Shown piece after piece: positions 1 to 8,166 of a DNA stretch of 24,153 nt. The number at the start of each line of letters is the position of its first letter. The first letter of the stretch is position 1. The stretch is from Flemingiibacterium sp045632605 (lineage in GTDB: Bacteria > Bacillota > Clostridia > Oscillospirales > CAG-272): the NCBI GenBank assembly GCA_045632605.1, contig JAZQXA010000129.1, positions 1 to 24,153 of the forward strand, given 5' to 3'. A program made the position numbers and the translations under genes. Under the pieces are notes generated by a model. That model was not told the origin of the DNA and did not search any database. It saw only the letters and a program-made list of their open reading frames with translations.

Positions 1-490
1 CGCCAATCGGTGGCGTTTCCACTTTACCAACAGCATATCCGAGTGGAATAACAACAAGCGCTTCACTTTCGATGCTGCTCGAAATATAGAGAGTCATTTC
101 AGTAGTTGTAAGCGGAAGCAGCGGAAGCACATCGAATGTTACTGTATTTGAGTCTGCAGTCTTTTGGTCGATGTAATAAACAGTATCGCTGACAGTCGGA
201 ATATCTGTCCCCTCGACAAGGATTATACCGTAATATGCACCGTCTGTTGCTGCACTGTAAGTAACTGCAAGCTGGTCGGAATTCTTATGAAATAGTTCGT
301 TTTTTCCGTCGCCGTTAATGTCCACTACAGAATCTTCCACATCGCCATCTTCAGCACCGGGAAGTATTGTTACATTTTCATCAGAACCAATACCGAAGAA
401 ACCTGTATCGAGCTCATCTGCAGCAGTCGAAAGACCAAAGATCGCCGCCAGAGAAATAATCGAAATTACAATAAGTGCTATCTTTTTCAC
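1..490 (-). CDS. Partial secreted protein of unknown function (C-terminus outside window)
   Basis: The reading frame is open from a GTG at 490 to the window edge, about 163 codons, so the C-terminus is missing. The GTG is preceded by AAGGAG at 6 nt, better than any internal start. Residues 1-24 form a signal peptide (KKIALIVISIISLAA core, AxA-like end) with no lipobox cysteine, so export and release or wall association is likely. The mature part has an acidic segment DINGDGKNELF, which resembles a dockerin or EF-hand type calcium loop, followed by a beta-rich region similar in feel to small beta-sandwich modules of clostridial surface proteins. It lies 16 bp downstream of the SLH-domain gene and probably shares its transcript. 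I do not recognise a defined family. Confidence 0.75.
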   Translation of the reverse strand, partial: MKKIALIVISIISLAAIFGLSTAADELDTGFFGIGSDENVTILPGAEDGDVEDSVVDINGDGKNELFHKNSDQLAVTYSAATDGAYYGIILVEGTDIPTVSDTVYYIDQKTADSNTVTFDVLPLLPLTTTEMTLYISSSIESEALVVIPLGYAVGKVETPPIG

Positions 491-506
491 AGTATGCTCC
501 TTTTAA

Positions 507-1139
507 TTATTTGATGTTCCTTTTTATATAAACAGTAATAATTTTTGCAAGCTGTGCCCGCGTAATACCGGAACCCGGAGATAAGGTATTATCCCCTACA
601 CCTGAAATCATCTCATTATAAATACCCCAGTACATTCCGGATTTTGCCCACACCGATATCTTATCGCTGTCAGCAAAAAACTTATCATATATCGCCGCAT
701 ACATCAGCTCTTCTCCGCTCTGTGCGCCTGAATGATTAAATAATATCTTCATCGCCGCCTCACGTGTGAGAACACCGTCCGGGTCAAAGAGCGTATCACT
801 TATACCGTTGATATATCCCTTTTCAAATGCCCACGAAATCGCAGATTTAAAATCGGCGTTCTGATTTTCAATATCGGAAAACGGTGCCATAGTTTCCACT
901 TTGGGTGAATCAGCCATTCTCCAGAGCACGGTTACAAGCTGCACTCTCGTAACTGTTCCGTCCGGATCGAAGTTGCCGTTTCCGTCACCCATGAACAGAC
1001 CGGAATCAGCAGCTTCGCTTATATAGGCTTCGCCCCAATGTCCGGATGTATCAGCAAAGCTTGCTGCCGACAGCGAGGCTGACATCGAAATTACCAGAAG
1101 CAAAGCCGCTCCTGATGCGAGGAATTTAATTATCTTCAT
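507..1139 (-). CDS. Small secreted protein with three S-layer homology (SLH) domains
   Basis: This 210-residue protein has a signal peptide (residues 1-27, hydrophobic core AALLLVISMSASL) and then essentially only three SLH repeats. Each contains the diagnostic TRxxx helix start: TRVQL at 64-68, TREAA at 125-129 and TRAQL at 193-197, each preceded by an F/L-x-P-D/G loop. SLH domains bind pyruvylated secondary cell-wall polymer, so the product should sit on the outer wall. There is no other domain, so it is either a minimal wall-coating protein or an anchor acting in trans. AAAGGAG lies 10 nt before the ATG. It is 15 bp downstream of the subtilase gene and 16 bp upstream of another exported protein, which makes an operon of three surface proteins. 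The third repeat ends almost at the C-terminus. Confidence 0.93.
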   Translation of the reverse strand: MKIIKFLASGAALLLVISMSASLSAASFADTSGHWGEAYISEAADSGLFMGDGNGNFDPDGTVTRVQLVTVLWRMADSPKVETMAPFSDIENQNADFKSAISWAFEKGYINGISDTLFDPDGVLTREAAMKILFNHSGAQSGEELMYAAIYDKFFADSDKISVWAKSGMYWGIYNEMISGVGDNTLSPGSGITRAQLAKIITVYIKRNIK

Positions 1140-1154
1140 CGAATGAGTTCTCCT

Positions 1155-2603
1155 TTAATTAAGCATATCACGTTTAGCGGTGAAAGGACGTATATATTCA
1201 GCACTTCCCCAAAGAAAATGGGATATTTCACGTTTTTCACCGTTATCAATTCTTACTGTAGTTGCCCCGCCTACCGGCAGAGTGACCATATACTGACTGC
1301 GCCCGACAAATCTTCTTCCGTTGTATTTTGAAAATATGCTTACAGCTGAAAAATCACTGTCCGTATTGTTTTTTATGAGCACATATGTCTCATCGCCGTT
1401 TGCATTTATCGGTGAAACATAATACGGTATATCCTCAAAGAGTGCATCAATAAACGCCTCCATGCTGACAAGACCGTAACCGTACATTACATCGTATCCC
1501 TCATCTCCGAGGTCTTCGGCGGTGCCTGTAAGCAATTGAACAAACTCTGCGTTTGCCATATCCGGGTCCATCGAAAGTGCAATTGCCGCCATTCCGGCAA
1601 TCTGCGGCGTCGCCTGCGAGGTTCCGGTCGCCCTTGCATATTTATTGCCGCCTTTATAAAGGCTTACGATATTCTCTCCAGGAGCAGTAACTGTAACACC
1701 GATATAATATTGTGCAAATGTAGATTTTTCCTTATTTTCATTAATCGAGCTAACACCAATAACATCATCGTATGCAGCAGGATAACTGCTTTGGGATGTA
1801 CCGTAATTTCCGGCAGCCGCAACAAGAATAACGCCTTTATCTGCGGCATATTCTATTGCGTTTTTTAAATCCGGAGCATCTTTGTCTGCGCCCCAGCTCA
1901 TGTTTATTATTTGGCATCCGTATACATCAACAGCCTCATATATAGCACTGGTCAAATCGGAAATGAGTGTGTTTTCATTAGGATCGAAACATTTCAGCGG
2001 AACGATTTTCGCTTTCGGTGCAACACCCACACAGCCCATACCGTTCATCTGCGCTGCAATTATGCCCGAAACATGAGTTCCGTGACCGTTATTGTCAGTT
2101 ACATCTGTACTGCCGTCAAAATAGTTTTTACCTTCGAGCAGATTTTCGGCAATATCAGGATGAGGGGAACAGCCGCTGTCAATGACGGCAACACGGATTT
2201 CGTTTCCGTAGGCTTCGAAATTCCATGCCGCATCTGCCGTTATCATCGGCAGATGCCACTGCTGTGAATAATAGTTATCACGCGGAAGCGACATAACAGT
2301 AAACTCAGCATCTTCGCAGAATGAAATTTCATCATCAGGTAGAATCTCATCCTCAATGAGATAAACCACCTCATTCGGGGAAATACTCTCAATATATTTT
2401 TCGATAGGCTTCAGTCTGCCGATGTCGTATGTTAGATATAAGCCTTGCCTTGCATAAACCTCCTCGAGCGCGTATTCCGTCATATCAGGCACATATCCGT
2501 CTGTAAATTTTACGATATAAGTGCCATCGTCTGCCCGAAGTCCAAACGAAAACGCGGTAAGCAATAAAAGAAATGCGGCAAGAAATTTCGCCTTATATTT
2601 CAT
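1155..2603 (-). CDS. Secreted subtilisin-like serine protease (peptidase S8)
   Basis: The frame extends to an ATG at 2642, but the ATG at 2603 (482 aa) is preferred: it gives a clean signal peptide (MKYKAKFLAAFLLLLTA) and has a weak TAGGTG site 5 nt upstream. A roughly 110-residue region, perhaps an I9-like propeptide, precedes the S8 domain. The catalytic triad is intact: Asp142 in VAVIDSG, His174 in NGHGTHVSGI, Ser329 in GTSQATPQIAGMAA. The oxyanion Asn is in AAAGN (about 266). A beta-rich tail of about 90 residues follows and carries no SLH domain. The neighbouring SLH protein could hold it at the wall, but that is inference. Likely roles are degradation of extracellular protein or maturation of surface proteins. 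I see no promoter close to the start, so it may be read through from 2920. Confidence 0.95.
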   Translation of the reverse strand: MKYKAKFLAAFLLLLTAFSFGLRADDGTYIVKFTDGYVPDMTEYALEEVYARQGLYLTYDIGRLKPIEKYIESISPNEVVYLIEDEILPDDEISFCEDAEFTVMSLPRDNYYSQQWHLPMITADAAWNFEAYGNEIRVAVIDSGCSPHPDIAENLLEGKNYFDGSTDVTDNNGHGTHVSGIIAAQMNGMGCVGVAPKAKIVPLKCFDPNENTLISDLTSAIYEAVDVYGCQIINMSWGADKDAPDLKNAIEYAADKGVILVAAAGNYGTSQSSYPAAYDDVIGVSSINENKEKSTFAQYYIGVTVTAPGENIVSLYKGGNKYARATGTSQATPQIAGMAAIALSMDPDMANAEFVQLLTGTAEDLGDEGYDVMYGYGLVSMEAFIDALFEDIPYYVSPINANGDETYVLIKNNTDSDFSAVSIFSKYNGRRFVGRSQYMVTLPVGGATTVRIDNGEKREISHFLWGSAEYIRPFTAKRDMLN

Positions 2604-2635
2604 AACTACACCTACCCATGTAAAATTACTGAAGT

Positions 2636-2839
2636 TTAACAAACATATTTAAAAATACAGTATAAAACGGGAATCGTCACAATAGAGATTATGGTTGTTC
2701 CGAGCGTAAATGCCACAGCATTTTTAGTGTCGCCTCCAAGACTGTCGGCAAAAGCAGAAGCAAGTCCGGCAGTCGGCATAGCAAACGCAACAAACATTAT
2801 AACATTCTTTAGCATAACTATTGGTGCGTTGGCTTTCAT
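2636..2839 (-). pseudogene. C-terminal remnant of an AEC (auxin efflux carrier) family permease
   Basis: The 67-residue product resembles the last two transmembrane helices of AEC permeases: a MPTAGLASAFADSLGG segment (usual pattern mPtA..s..fA..ygGd) followed by an sTiiSivTiPvl-type last helix. Complete AEC proteins have about 300 residues and ten helices, so around 80 percent is absent and transport is not expected. It is not obviously decayed: it has an ATG, a GGGAAAAG site upstream, an open frame to a stop, and a strong promoter at 2892-2920. The simplest reading is an internal deletion that joined the original 5' region to the 3' end. It may now act as a leader for the subtilase, whose start is 32 bp beyond its stop codon. 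Confidence 0.6.
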
Positions 2840-2891
2840 TTTCTTTTCCCTGCAAAAGTTATTATTATAAAATATTCATTCTAACATCGTT

Positions 2892-2920
2892 ATTATATCA
2901 CACGCCCCCCGTCTTGTAAA
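2892..2920 (-). promoter_or_regulatory. Sigma-A type promoter for the AEC remnant / surface operon
   Basis: On the minus strand TTTACA (2915-2920) and TATAAT (2892-2897) are separated by 17 nt, with a TG two bases before the -10. It is the only good promoter I see upstream of the remnant, subtilase, SLH and secreted-protein genes. Confidence 0.65.
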
Positions 2921-2972
2921 GGATTTTGCCAAAAAATAATTGTTTTTGACATATTTCCTCAAACCGTATCTA

Positions 2973-3001
2973 TTGACAAAAGTATTGATACATGTTAAAA
3001 T
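2973..3001 (+). promoter_or_regulatory. Sigma-A type promoter for the VUT-SDR-DUF2357 operon
   Basis: TTGACA at 2973-2978 and TAAAAT at 2996-3001 have a perfect 17 nt spacer. The 5' leader would be only about 30 nt, leaving no room for a riboswitch before the ATG at 3040. It is divergent from the promoter at 2892-2920. Confidence 0.65.
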
Positions 3002-3039
3002 AAACTTATCAATATTCAAAGAAAACGGCAGATTTAATA

Positions 3040-3789
3040 ATGACAAAACTAAAACTGTGGCTCAAAAAAGAAAAAACGCGAACAGCTATACTGCTGCGCA
3101 ATATACCGGCAACCGTTATGACACTTTTCGTCATAAGCGTAGTATGCATGAATCTCCTTGCAAATAAAACTCTGCTTCAGCTTGATTTTATCGCACTTGA
3201 CGGCGGTATACTCATCTCATGGCTTTCGTTCATGTGCATGGATATCACAACAAAGCATTTCGGCCCGGATGCATCCAATAGGATTTCCATACTCGCCGCG
3301 GCGATAAACCTGCTCACCTGCCTTATATTTTTTGTTGCAAGTATCATCCCGTCAAATGCAGCCGACTACACTGCGTTCAACGGAATATTCGGCGGAACAT
3401 GGTTTATTCTGCTCGGAAGTACCGTGGCTTTTCTCTCCTCGGCGGTAATCAATAATATGCTTAATTTTCTAATCGGCAGAGCTTTCAAAAAGAATCCCGA
3501 CGGAAAAACCGCTTATGCAATGAGCACCTATATTTCCACATTTATCGGTCAGTTTTTTGATAATTTTATTTTCTCCGTTATCGTTTTTGTCGGCTTTGCT
3601 CCAATATTCTGGGACGGATTTCACTGGACGGTACTGCAGTGTGCAACGTGCGCTTTAACCGGTGCGCTTGCCGAGCTTATTATGGAAATAATTTTTTCGC
3701 CGATAGGTTACCGGATTGTAAGCACTTGGAAGAAAAACAGCATCGGAAAAGAATATCTTGAATACATCGAAAGCGAGAATTTAAAATGA
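3040..3789 (+). CDS. VUT-family transporter (putative queuosine precursor transporter, YhhQ/QPTR type)
   Basis: The 249-residue integral membrane protein has about six hydrophobic helices. It carries the pattern of the VUT (DUF165) family: MNLLANKTLLQLDFIALDGG near residues 37-56, a mid-protein FGGTWFILLGSTVAFLSS helix, a hydrophilic NPDGKTAYAMSTYISTF segment and the FDNFIFSVIVFVGF helix. YhhQ in this family imports preQ0/preQ1 for tRNA queuosine synthesis; substrate here is inferred from family only. The first ATG is used, with a weak ribosome site. The stop overlaps the next ATG (ATGA at 3786-3789), so the SDR is probably translationally coupled. No queuosine biosynthesis gene lies in the window, in line with a salvage role. 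Confidence 0.85.
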   Translation: MTKLKLWLKKEKTRTAILLRNIPATVMTLFVISVVCMNLLANKTLLQLDFIALDGGILISWLSFMCMDITTKHFGPDASNRISILAAAINLLTCLIFFVASIIPSNAADYTAFNGIFGGTWFILLGSTVAFLSSAVINNMLNFLIGRAFKKNPDGKTAYAMSTYISTFIGQFFDNFIFSVIVFVGFAPIFWDGFHWTVLQCATCALTGALAELIMEIIFSPIGYRIVSTWKKNSIGKEYLEYIESENLK

Positions 3790-4439
3790 AGATACTGATA
3801 ACGGGAACAACCCAAGGAATCGGCAAGGCTGTCGCCGAGCTGTTTTTAAAAAACGGCCACACCGTCGTCGGCATCGACAGACAGGCGGCGAGCATTTCCC
3901 ATTCCGGTTATATACATCACGTTTGCGATATAAGAGAGCGTGATATGCTCCCACACATTAACGATGTTGACATTCTTATAAACAACGCCGGAACACAGAA
4001 TGAAGATGATATCGACATTAACCTCAAAGGGCTGATATATGTTACGGAAAAATACGGCATACACGAAAATATCAAATCCATCCTTAATATCGGTTCAGCG
4101 AGTGCACACACCGGCTCGGAATTTCCCGAATACTGCGCAAGCAAGGGCGGTGTACTGTCGTATACAAAAAATGTCGCGATACGTGTGGCAAAATACGGAG
4201 CAACCTGTAATAGCCTTGACCCCGGCGGCGTACTGACTCCTCTCAACGAGTGCGTTATGAATGACCCCGTACTGTGGGCAGAAATAATGGATGAAACACC
4301 GCTCAAAAAATGGGCAACTCCCGAAGAAATTGCAGAGTGGGCATATTTCCTGACAGTAATTAACACCTTCTGCACCGGGCAGAACATCCTTGTCGACGGC
4401 GGAGAATCAATCAACTATAACTTTGTATGGAAAGATTAA
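3786..4439 (+). CDS. Short-chain dehydrogenase/reductase (SDR) family oxidoreductase
   Basis: This is a 217-residue classical SDR, slightly short for the family (about 250). The nucleotide-binding loop TGTTQGIG is at residues 6-13, the NNAG motif at 67-70, the active-site serine in NIGSASAHTG (S104 or S106), and the YxxxK pair is Tyr116/Lys120 in YCASK. The C-terminus has the usual CTGQNILVDGG segment. It should be an NAD(P)-dependent oxidoreductase of the cytosol; the substrate cannot be read from sequence. Its ATG overlaps the transporter stop by four bases, and its stop is two bases before the preferred start of the DUF2357 gene, so all three are probably made from one message. The compact beta2-beta3 region (a short DIRERD stretch) suggests a trimmed variant. 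Confidence 0.9.
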   Translation: MKILITGTTQGIGKAVAELFLKNGHTVVGIDRQAASISHSGYIHHVCDIRERDMLPHINDVDILINNAGTQNEDDIDINLKGLIYVTEKYGIHENIKSILNIGSASAHTGSEFPEYCASKGGVLSYTKNVAIRVAKYGATCNSLDPGGVLTPLNECVMNDPVLWAEIMDETPLKKWATPEEIAEWAYFLTVINTFCTGQNILVDGGESINYNFVWKD

Positions 4440-4441
4440 CT

Positions 4442-6433
4442 ATGGCTTCACATCTCTTCATTACAGATAAGATACTTGAAATTCACACAGAAGATTTAAG
4501 TATTGTAATAAAAAGCACAAAACCGCCGCTGTTTGAAAACGTCGCCGAAACATCCTTGATTTCAGCCGTTGACATTACAGCGGCATCTTTAAAGCGTATT
4601 AAATTAGCGTCCTGCAAAATTGACAGAAAATATACCCGGAATTCTCCAGAGCAAATACATCTCGCTATCCCACCCCTGTTTTTCGAGAATACGGATTATG
4701 AAATAATCGTTCAAAGCACCGACTTAAAGCCGGTCGTTTTTTGGCACGAAAATCCCGTCATCCGCGAGAGTATTGCCCCCGTTTCCGACGGCGACGGACA
4801 CCTTATTTCGGGAGTTGCCAATTTCGGAAACAGTATCGGACTATCCGAAATAAAAATCATTCGTGACGGAATCGAAGCCGCTGTTCTCAATATAGAGATA
4901 TTCCCGACGAGAATCGGATACAAAGAGGATTTCGCACTGATAAAATCGGATATTCTGTTCGAAATGCATTCTGCGGCAGTAAACTTCCTGCAAAAGAAAT
5001 ATGGCTGTCTTAACGCTAATTCAAAGACAGCTTCACCAACCGAAAAGCTGATTAATATAATTTCTGCCGGAATTCCGGACATATTCAAAACACATAATTT
5101 TATTTTTCAAAGTGACCGTCAGCTAATGAGGCACATGGAATTACAAAGCGAGGCAAATATAATTCTATCAATGTCCGATTCCAATATAGCACAGCTTTAT
5201 GAATACTGGTGCTTCATCAGGCTCGCAAAGATTATCAACAATCTAAACTGCCGGATGATATCTAAAGATGTCTTATGCACATCCGAAAGCAGCACAACCG
5301 CTCTTTTAAAAACCGTGGAATCTGCGTTAGAATTTATAAATCCGCGAACTGACGAGAAAATATCCCTGAAATATTTGCCCTCACTGAACGAAAAAGCACA
5401 CATTACACTCACTGTTGAAAACCGCGGCGGCAGTGGCCGTCAGTATATCTTCGCACCGCGGTATAGTATTGAAGCTGCCGCAGACGGCAATATCGGCCCG
5501 CATCCAGACGATATTGATGTAATGCACAGATACCGCAACACACCGTCATCCGATGCCGGTGCGGAAACTCACGGTGCATATGTGCTGTTCCCTCATTCCG
5601 ACGAGGAAACGTACAGCGAGCATCCGTTTTGCAAAAGCATCGAAGCCGTCAATGTCGGCGGATTACCATTTATGCCGGACGCATCGAAATTGGCGGAAAC
5701 TCTTGTCAAAGAGATTATTTCCAAGTCAGAACCCAAAAGCATCACGCTTCCTGCCGGTTATGAATCTGTTCTGGCAAACCTGAATTTTGATGAATGCGAC
5801 GTACTTGTCGGCTCATTTGGCTCGATTGAACAGTTTGAAGATAATCTTGAAAACCTTTATTATTACATACCTGAACGGAATTTTGAGCTTGAACGTCTGC
5901 CGATACATACCATCGCCCTATATCAGTCTGCAAAGCTGTTCGGTGAGGAAGCCGCAATACGTTACTTGGGCGATGTGACCGACTGCCGCAGAGTAAAGCG
6001 AAAACAAATAAAGTTTCCGATGCGTCGCAACAATCCCGATGAATGGTATTTTGTTTTCAGTGTCAGAGCATGGCGCGCACTTCCCTCTCCGATAAAGATA
6101 CGTGACGAGGGCGTTTTCAAGCCAAAATATACAAATATGTTTTTACTCAATACTGCCGATTACTCATATGAACTTTTTGACATACATTCGCGGGAGAAAT
6201 TCCGATTAATGTATGAACTTAAATATATTCTTAACTCCGCCCCCGACAGTAAAAACCAAACGTCAGCCTACCGCTTAAACAGCGGTGGAACCGTATACAT
6301 TCGCGACGGATACTTTGATGTACAGCGCAAAAACGGCGAAAAACTCTTCGAGCCGCCGCTTCGCATTTCGGAGATTTCCCGCCGTTTGAAATACTATTTT
6401 AATTTAATTGAAAACAAGCTCAGGCAGTCTTAA
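4442..6433 (+). CDS. DUF2357 / PD-(D/E)XK-like protein with apparently degenerate nuclease motifs
   Basis: The frame opens at ATG 4427 (668 codons). ATG 4442 (663 aa) is preferred because GGAAAG lies just upstream of it and none precedes 4427. Residues up to about 185 resemble the DUF2357 region (SGVANFGNSIG, IEIFPTRIGYKED). Then comes the PDDEXK_7/DUF524-like part: YEYWCFIRLAKI (from 253) keeps the first conserved glutamate, but the usual PD-I-x-L strand reads AHITL (319-323) and the usual D-A-K-Y-R reads A-P-R-Y-S (338-342). Both metal/catalytic acids and the lysine are therefore replaced. Downstream DDIDVMHRYRN and YVLFP match the family, so the fold seems kept. The C-terminal 200 residues (VGSFGSIEQF, IALYQSAKLFG, IRYLGDV) are typical of long members, which often pair with McrB-like GTPases. 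No such partner is present. The stop shares TTAA with the convergent leuA stop. Confidence 0.75.
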   Translation: MASHLFITDKILEIHTEDLSIVIKSTKPPLFENVAETSLISAVDITAASLKRIKLASCKIDRKYTRNSPEQIHLAIPPLFFENTDYEIIVQSTDLKPVVFWHENPVIRESIAPVSDGDGHLISGVANFGNSIGLSEIKIIRDGIEAAVLNIEIFPTRIGYKEDFALIKSDILFEMHSAAVNFLQKKYGCLNANSKTASPTEKLINIISAGIPDIFKTHNFIFQSDRQLMRHMELQSEANIILSMSDSNIAQLYEYWCFIRLAKIINNLNCRMISKDVLCTSESSTTALLKTVESALEFINPRTDEKISLKYLPSLNEKAHITLTVENRGGSGRQYIFAPRYSIEAAADGNIGPHPDDIDVMHRYRNTPSSDAGAETHGAYVLFPHSDEETYSEHPFCKSIEAVNVGGLPFMPDASKLAETLVKEIISKSEPKSITLPAGYESVLANLNFDECDVLVGSFGSIEQFEDNLENLYYYIPERNFELERLPIHTIALYQSAKLFGEEAAIRYLGDVTDCRRVKRKQIKFPMRRNNPDEWYFVFSVRAWRALPSPIKIRDEGVFKPKYTNMFLLNTADYSYELFDIHSREKFRLMYELKYILNSAPDSKNQTSAYRLNSGGTVYIRDGYFDVQRKNGEKLFEPPLRISEISRRLKYYFNLIENKLRQS

Positions 6434-8103
6434 GCATTTCTTGTCATATTATGGAAAGCGTTAAGCAGTGCATTTGTACTCGCTTTGATGACATCCGTGT
6501 CGGTTCCGACACCCCAAAATATTTCGCCGTTTTTCTCTCTGACAAGTCCGATATACGATGCCGCCACACTCTCCGAACCTTGTCCCTGCATACTGTGCTG
6601 ACTGAATACCTCGAGGATATATTTTTCGCCGGTGTAGGCCTTAAGCGCATTATTCACGGCATTCAGCGAACCGTTGCCCTCTGCCTTCACCTGTGTCTTA
6701 ACACCGTTGCGGTTAAAAGTAATATTGACTTCAACCGAGTCGTTCTCACGCATGAAGTTAAAGCCGATAACCGCGATTTCACGCACAACATCAAGATAGG
6801 CTTCAGAGAAGATTGTAAATACCTCCTCGGTCTTAAGCTCCTTGCGCTCGCGCTCGGAAATACTCTTGCAGATATGGCTGAAATGCTCGCGCATTTTTCT
6901 TGGCATATTGTAGCCGTAAGTGTGCTCCAGAATATATCCGATTCCGCCCTTGCCGGACTGTGAATTAACCCGGATAACATCCGCATCGTAAGTTCGTCCG
7001 ATATCCGTGGGGTCAATCGGTATATACGGCACGCTCCACTCGTGAAGTTCGTTTTCGTCATGATATTTCATGCCCTTTGCTATGGCATCCTGATGGCTTC
7101 CCGAGAATGCGGCAAAAACCAATGCGCCCGCATACGGCGCTCGGTCATGAACCTGCATTCCGGTACAGCTTTCATATTTTTCCACCAGATACGGTATGTC
7201 TGAAAAATCAAGTCCCGGGTCGATTCCGTGAGAATACATATTCATTGCCAGTGTGATTATGTCAACATTTCCCGTACGCTCTCCATTTCCAAACAGCGTA
7301 CCTTCAACACGGTCAGCCCCGGCAAGAAGCGCCAGCTCCGTGTCGGCAACACCGGTTCCGCGGTCATTGTGAGGATGAAGCGAAAGTGTTACGTGCTCGC
7401 GATATTTGAGATTTTTGCTCATAAACTCCACCTGCGAAGCGTAAATGTGCGGCATACTCATCTCAACCGTTACGGGCAGATTGATTATAACATTGTTGCT
7501 CTCACTCGGCTCGAGTACATCAAGAACCGCGTTGCAGACCTCAAGCGCATATTCCGGTTCAGTGCCCGTGAAAGATTCAGGAGAATATTCAAATCGGAAA
7601 TTACCTCCATATTCAGCGGCAAGCGTCTTTACCAATCTTGCACCGTCAACTGCAATCTGCTTTATTTCCTCTTTTGATTTTTTGAATACCTGTTCACGCT
7701 GTGCGGCACTGACCGAATTGTAGAAATGTATAATCGCACCCGGTGCACCCTTGCAGGCTTCGAATGTACGACGGATTATATGCTCACGGCACTGCGTCAG
7801 CACCTGAACACTCACGTCGTGCGGAATCATATTATTATCAATAAGCGTACGCAGAAACTCATATTCCGTTTCGTTTGCTGCAGGAAAACCAACCTCAATC
7901 TCCTTAAATCCAACCTTAAGCAGAACCTTGTAGTATTCGAGCTTTTCTTTAAGCCCCATCGGAATGACAAGGCTCTGGTTTCCGTCACGCATATCAACCG
8001 AGCACCAAACAGGCGGCTTTTCGATATGGTCATTTTTCACCCAGCTTTTATATTCATCCGAAACCGGAAAATATCCCACTCGGTATTTGCTTGCATCCAT
8101 CAT
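6430..8103 (-). CDS. leuA: 2-isopropylmalate synthase
   Basis: LeuA condenses acetyl-CoA with 2-oxoisovalerate, the first committed step of leucine synthesis, in the cytosol. The catalytic barrel opens with CSVDMRDGNQSL (metal-binding Asp), followed by GFKEIEVGFPA, then SLHPHNDRGTGVA (metal His pair) and the GNGERTGNVD motif. A C-terminal LeuA regulatory domain follows (VKAEGNGSLNAVNNAL, QGQGSESVAASYIGL), so leucine feedback is expected. The length (557 aa) and N-terminus (YRVGYFPVSDEYKSWV) are those of the longer yeast/actinobacterial-type LeuA. ATG 8103 is chosen over ATG 8142: AGAGGAAA lies before it, and 8142 is inside the leader terminator stem. Control is by the T-box leader at 8122-8412. 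No other leu gene is in the window. Confidence 0.96.
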   Translation of the reverse strand: MMDASKYRVGYFPVSDEYKSWVKNDHIEKPPVWCSVDMRDGNQSLVIPMGLKEKLEYYKVLLKVGFKEIEVGFPAANETEYEFLRTLIDNNMIPHDVSVQVLTQCREHIIRRTFEACKGAPGAIIHFYNSVSAAQREQVFKKSKEEIKQIAVDGARLVKTLAAEYGGNFRFEYSPESFTGTEPEYALEVCNAVLDVLEPSESNNVIINLPVTVEMSMPHIYASQVEFMSKNLKYREHVTLSLHPHNDRGTGVADTELALLAGADRVEGTLFGNGERTGNVDIITLAMNMYSHGIDPGLDFSDIPYLVEKYESCTGMQVHDRAPYAGALVFAAFSGSHQDAIAKGMKYHDENELHEWSVPYIPIDPTDIGRTYDADVIRVNSQSGKGGIGYILEHTYGYNMPRKMREHFSHICKSISERERKELKTEEVFTIFSEAYLDVVREIAVIGFNFMRENDSVEVNITFNRNGVKTQVKAEGNGSLNAVNNALKAYTGEKYILEVFSQHSMQGQGSESVAASYIGLVREKNGEIFWGVGTDTDVIKASTNALLNAFHNMTRNA

Positions 8104-8121
8104 AACCGTTTCCTCTTTTCT

Positions 8122-8166
8122 GAAAAACAAAAAACGCCCCAAAGCTTAAAAAATTGCTTTGAGACG
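8122..8166 (-). terminator. T-box regulated intrinsic terminator
   Basis: An 11-bp stem (8156-8166 with 8135-8145, two G-U pairs) is followed by TTTTTTGTTTTT. It ends about 20 nt before the leuA start and overlaps the antiterminator partner. Confidence 0.92.

Noticed and set aside
3002..3039. preQ1 riboswitch before the VUT transporter gene
   Set aside because: The leader after the predicted start point is only about 30 nt, and I see no preQ1-I pseudoknot pattern.
3917..4414. Minus-strand ORF of 165 codons opposite the first SDR gene
   Set aside because: It is a shadow of the SDR, which has complete cofactor and catalytic motifs; the antisense protein looks like nothing known.
3040..6433. 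Type IV (McrBC-like) restriction system
   Set aside because: No AAA+ GTPase with Walker motifs is present; the neighbours are a transporter and an SDR, and the nuclease motifs of the DUF2357 protein look lost.
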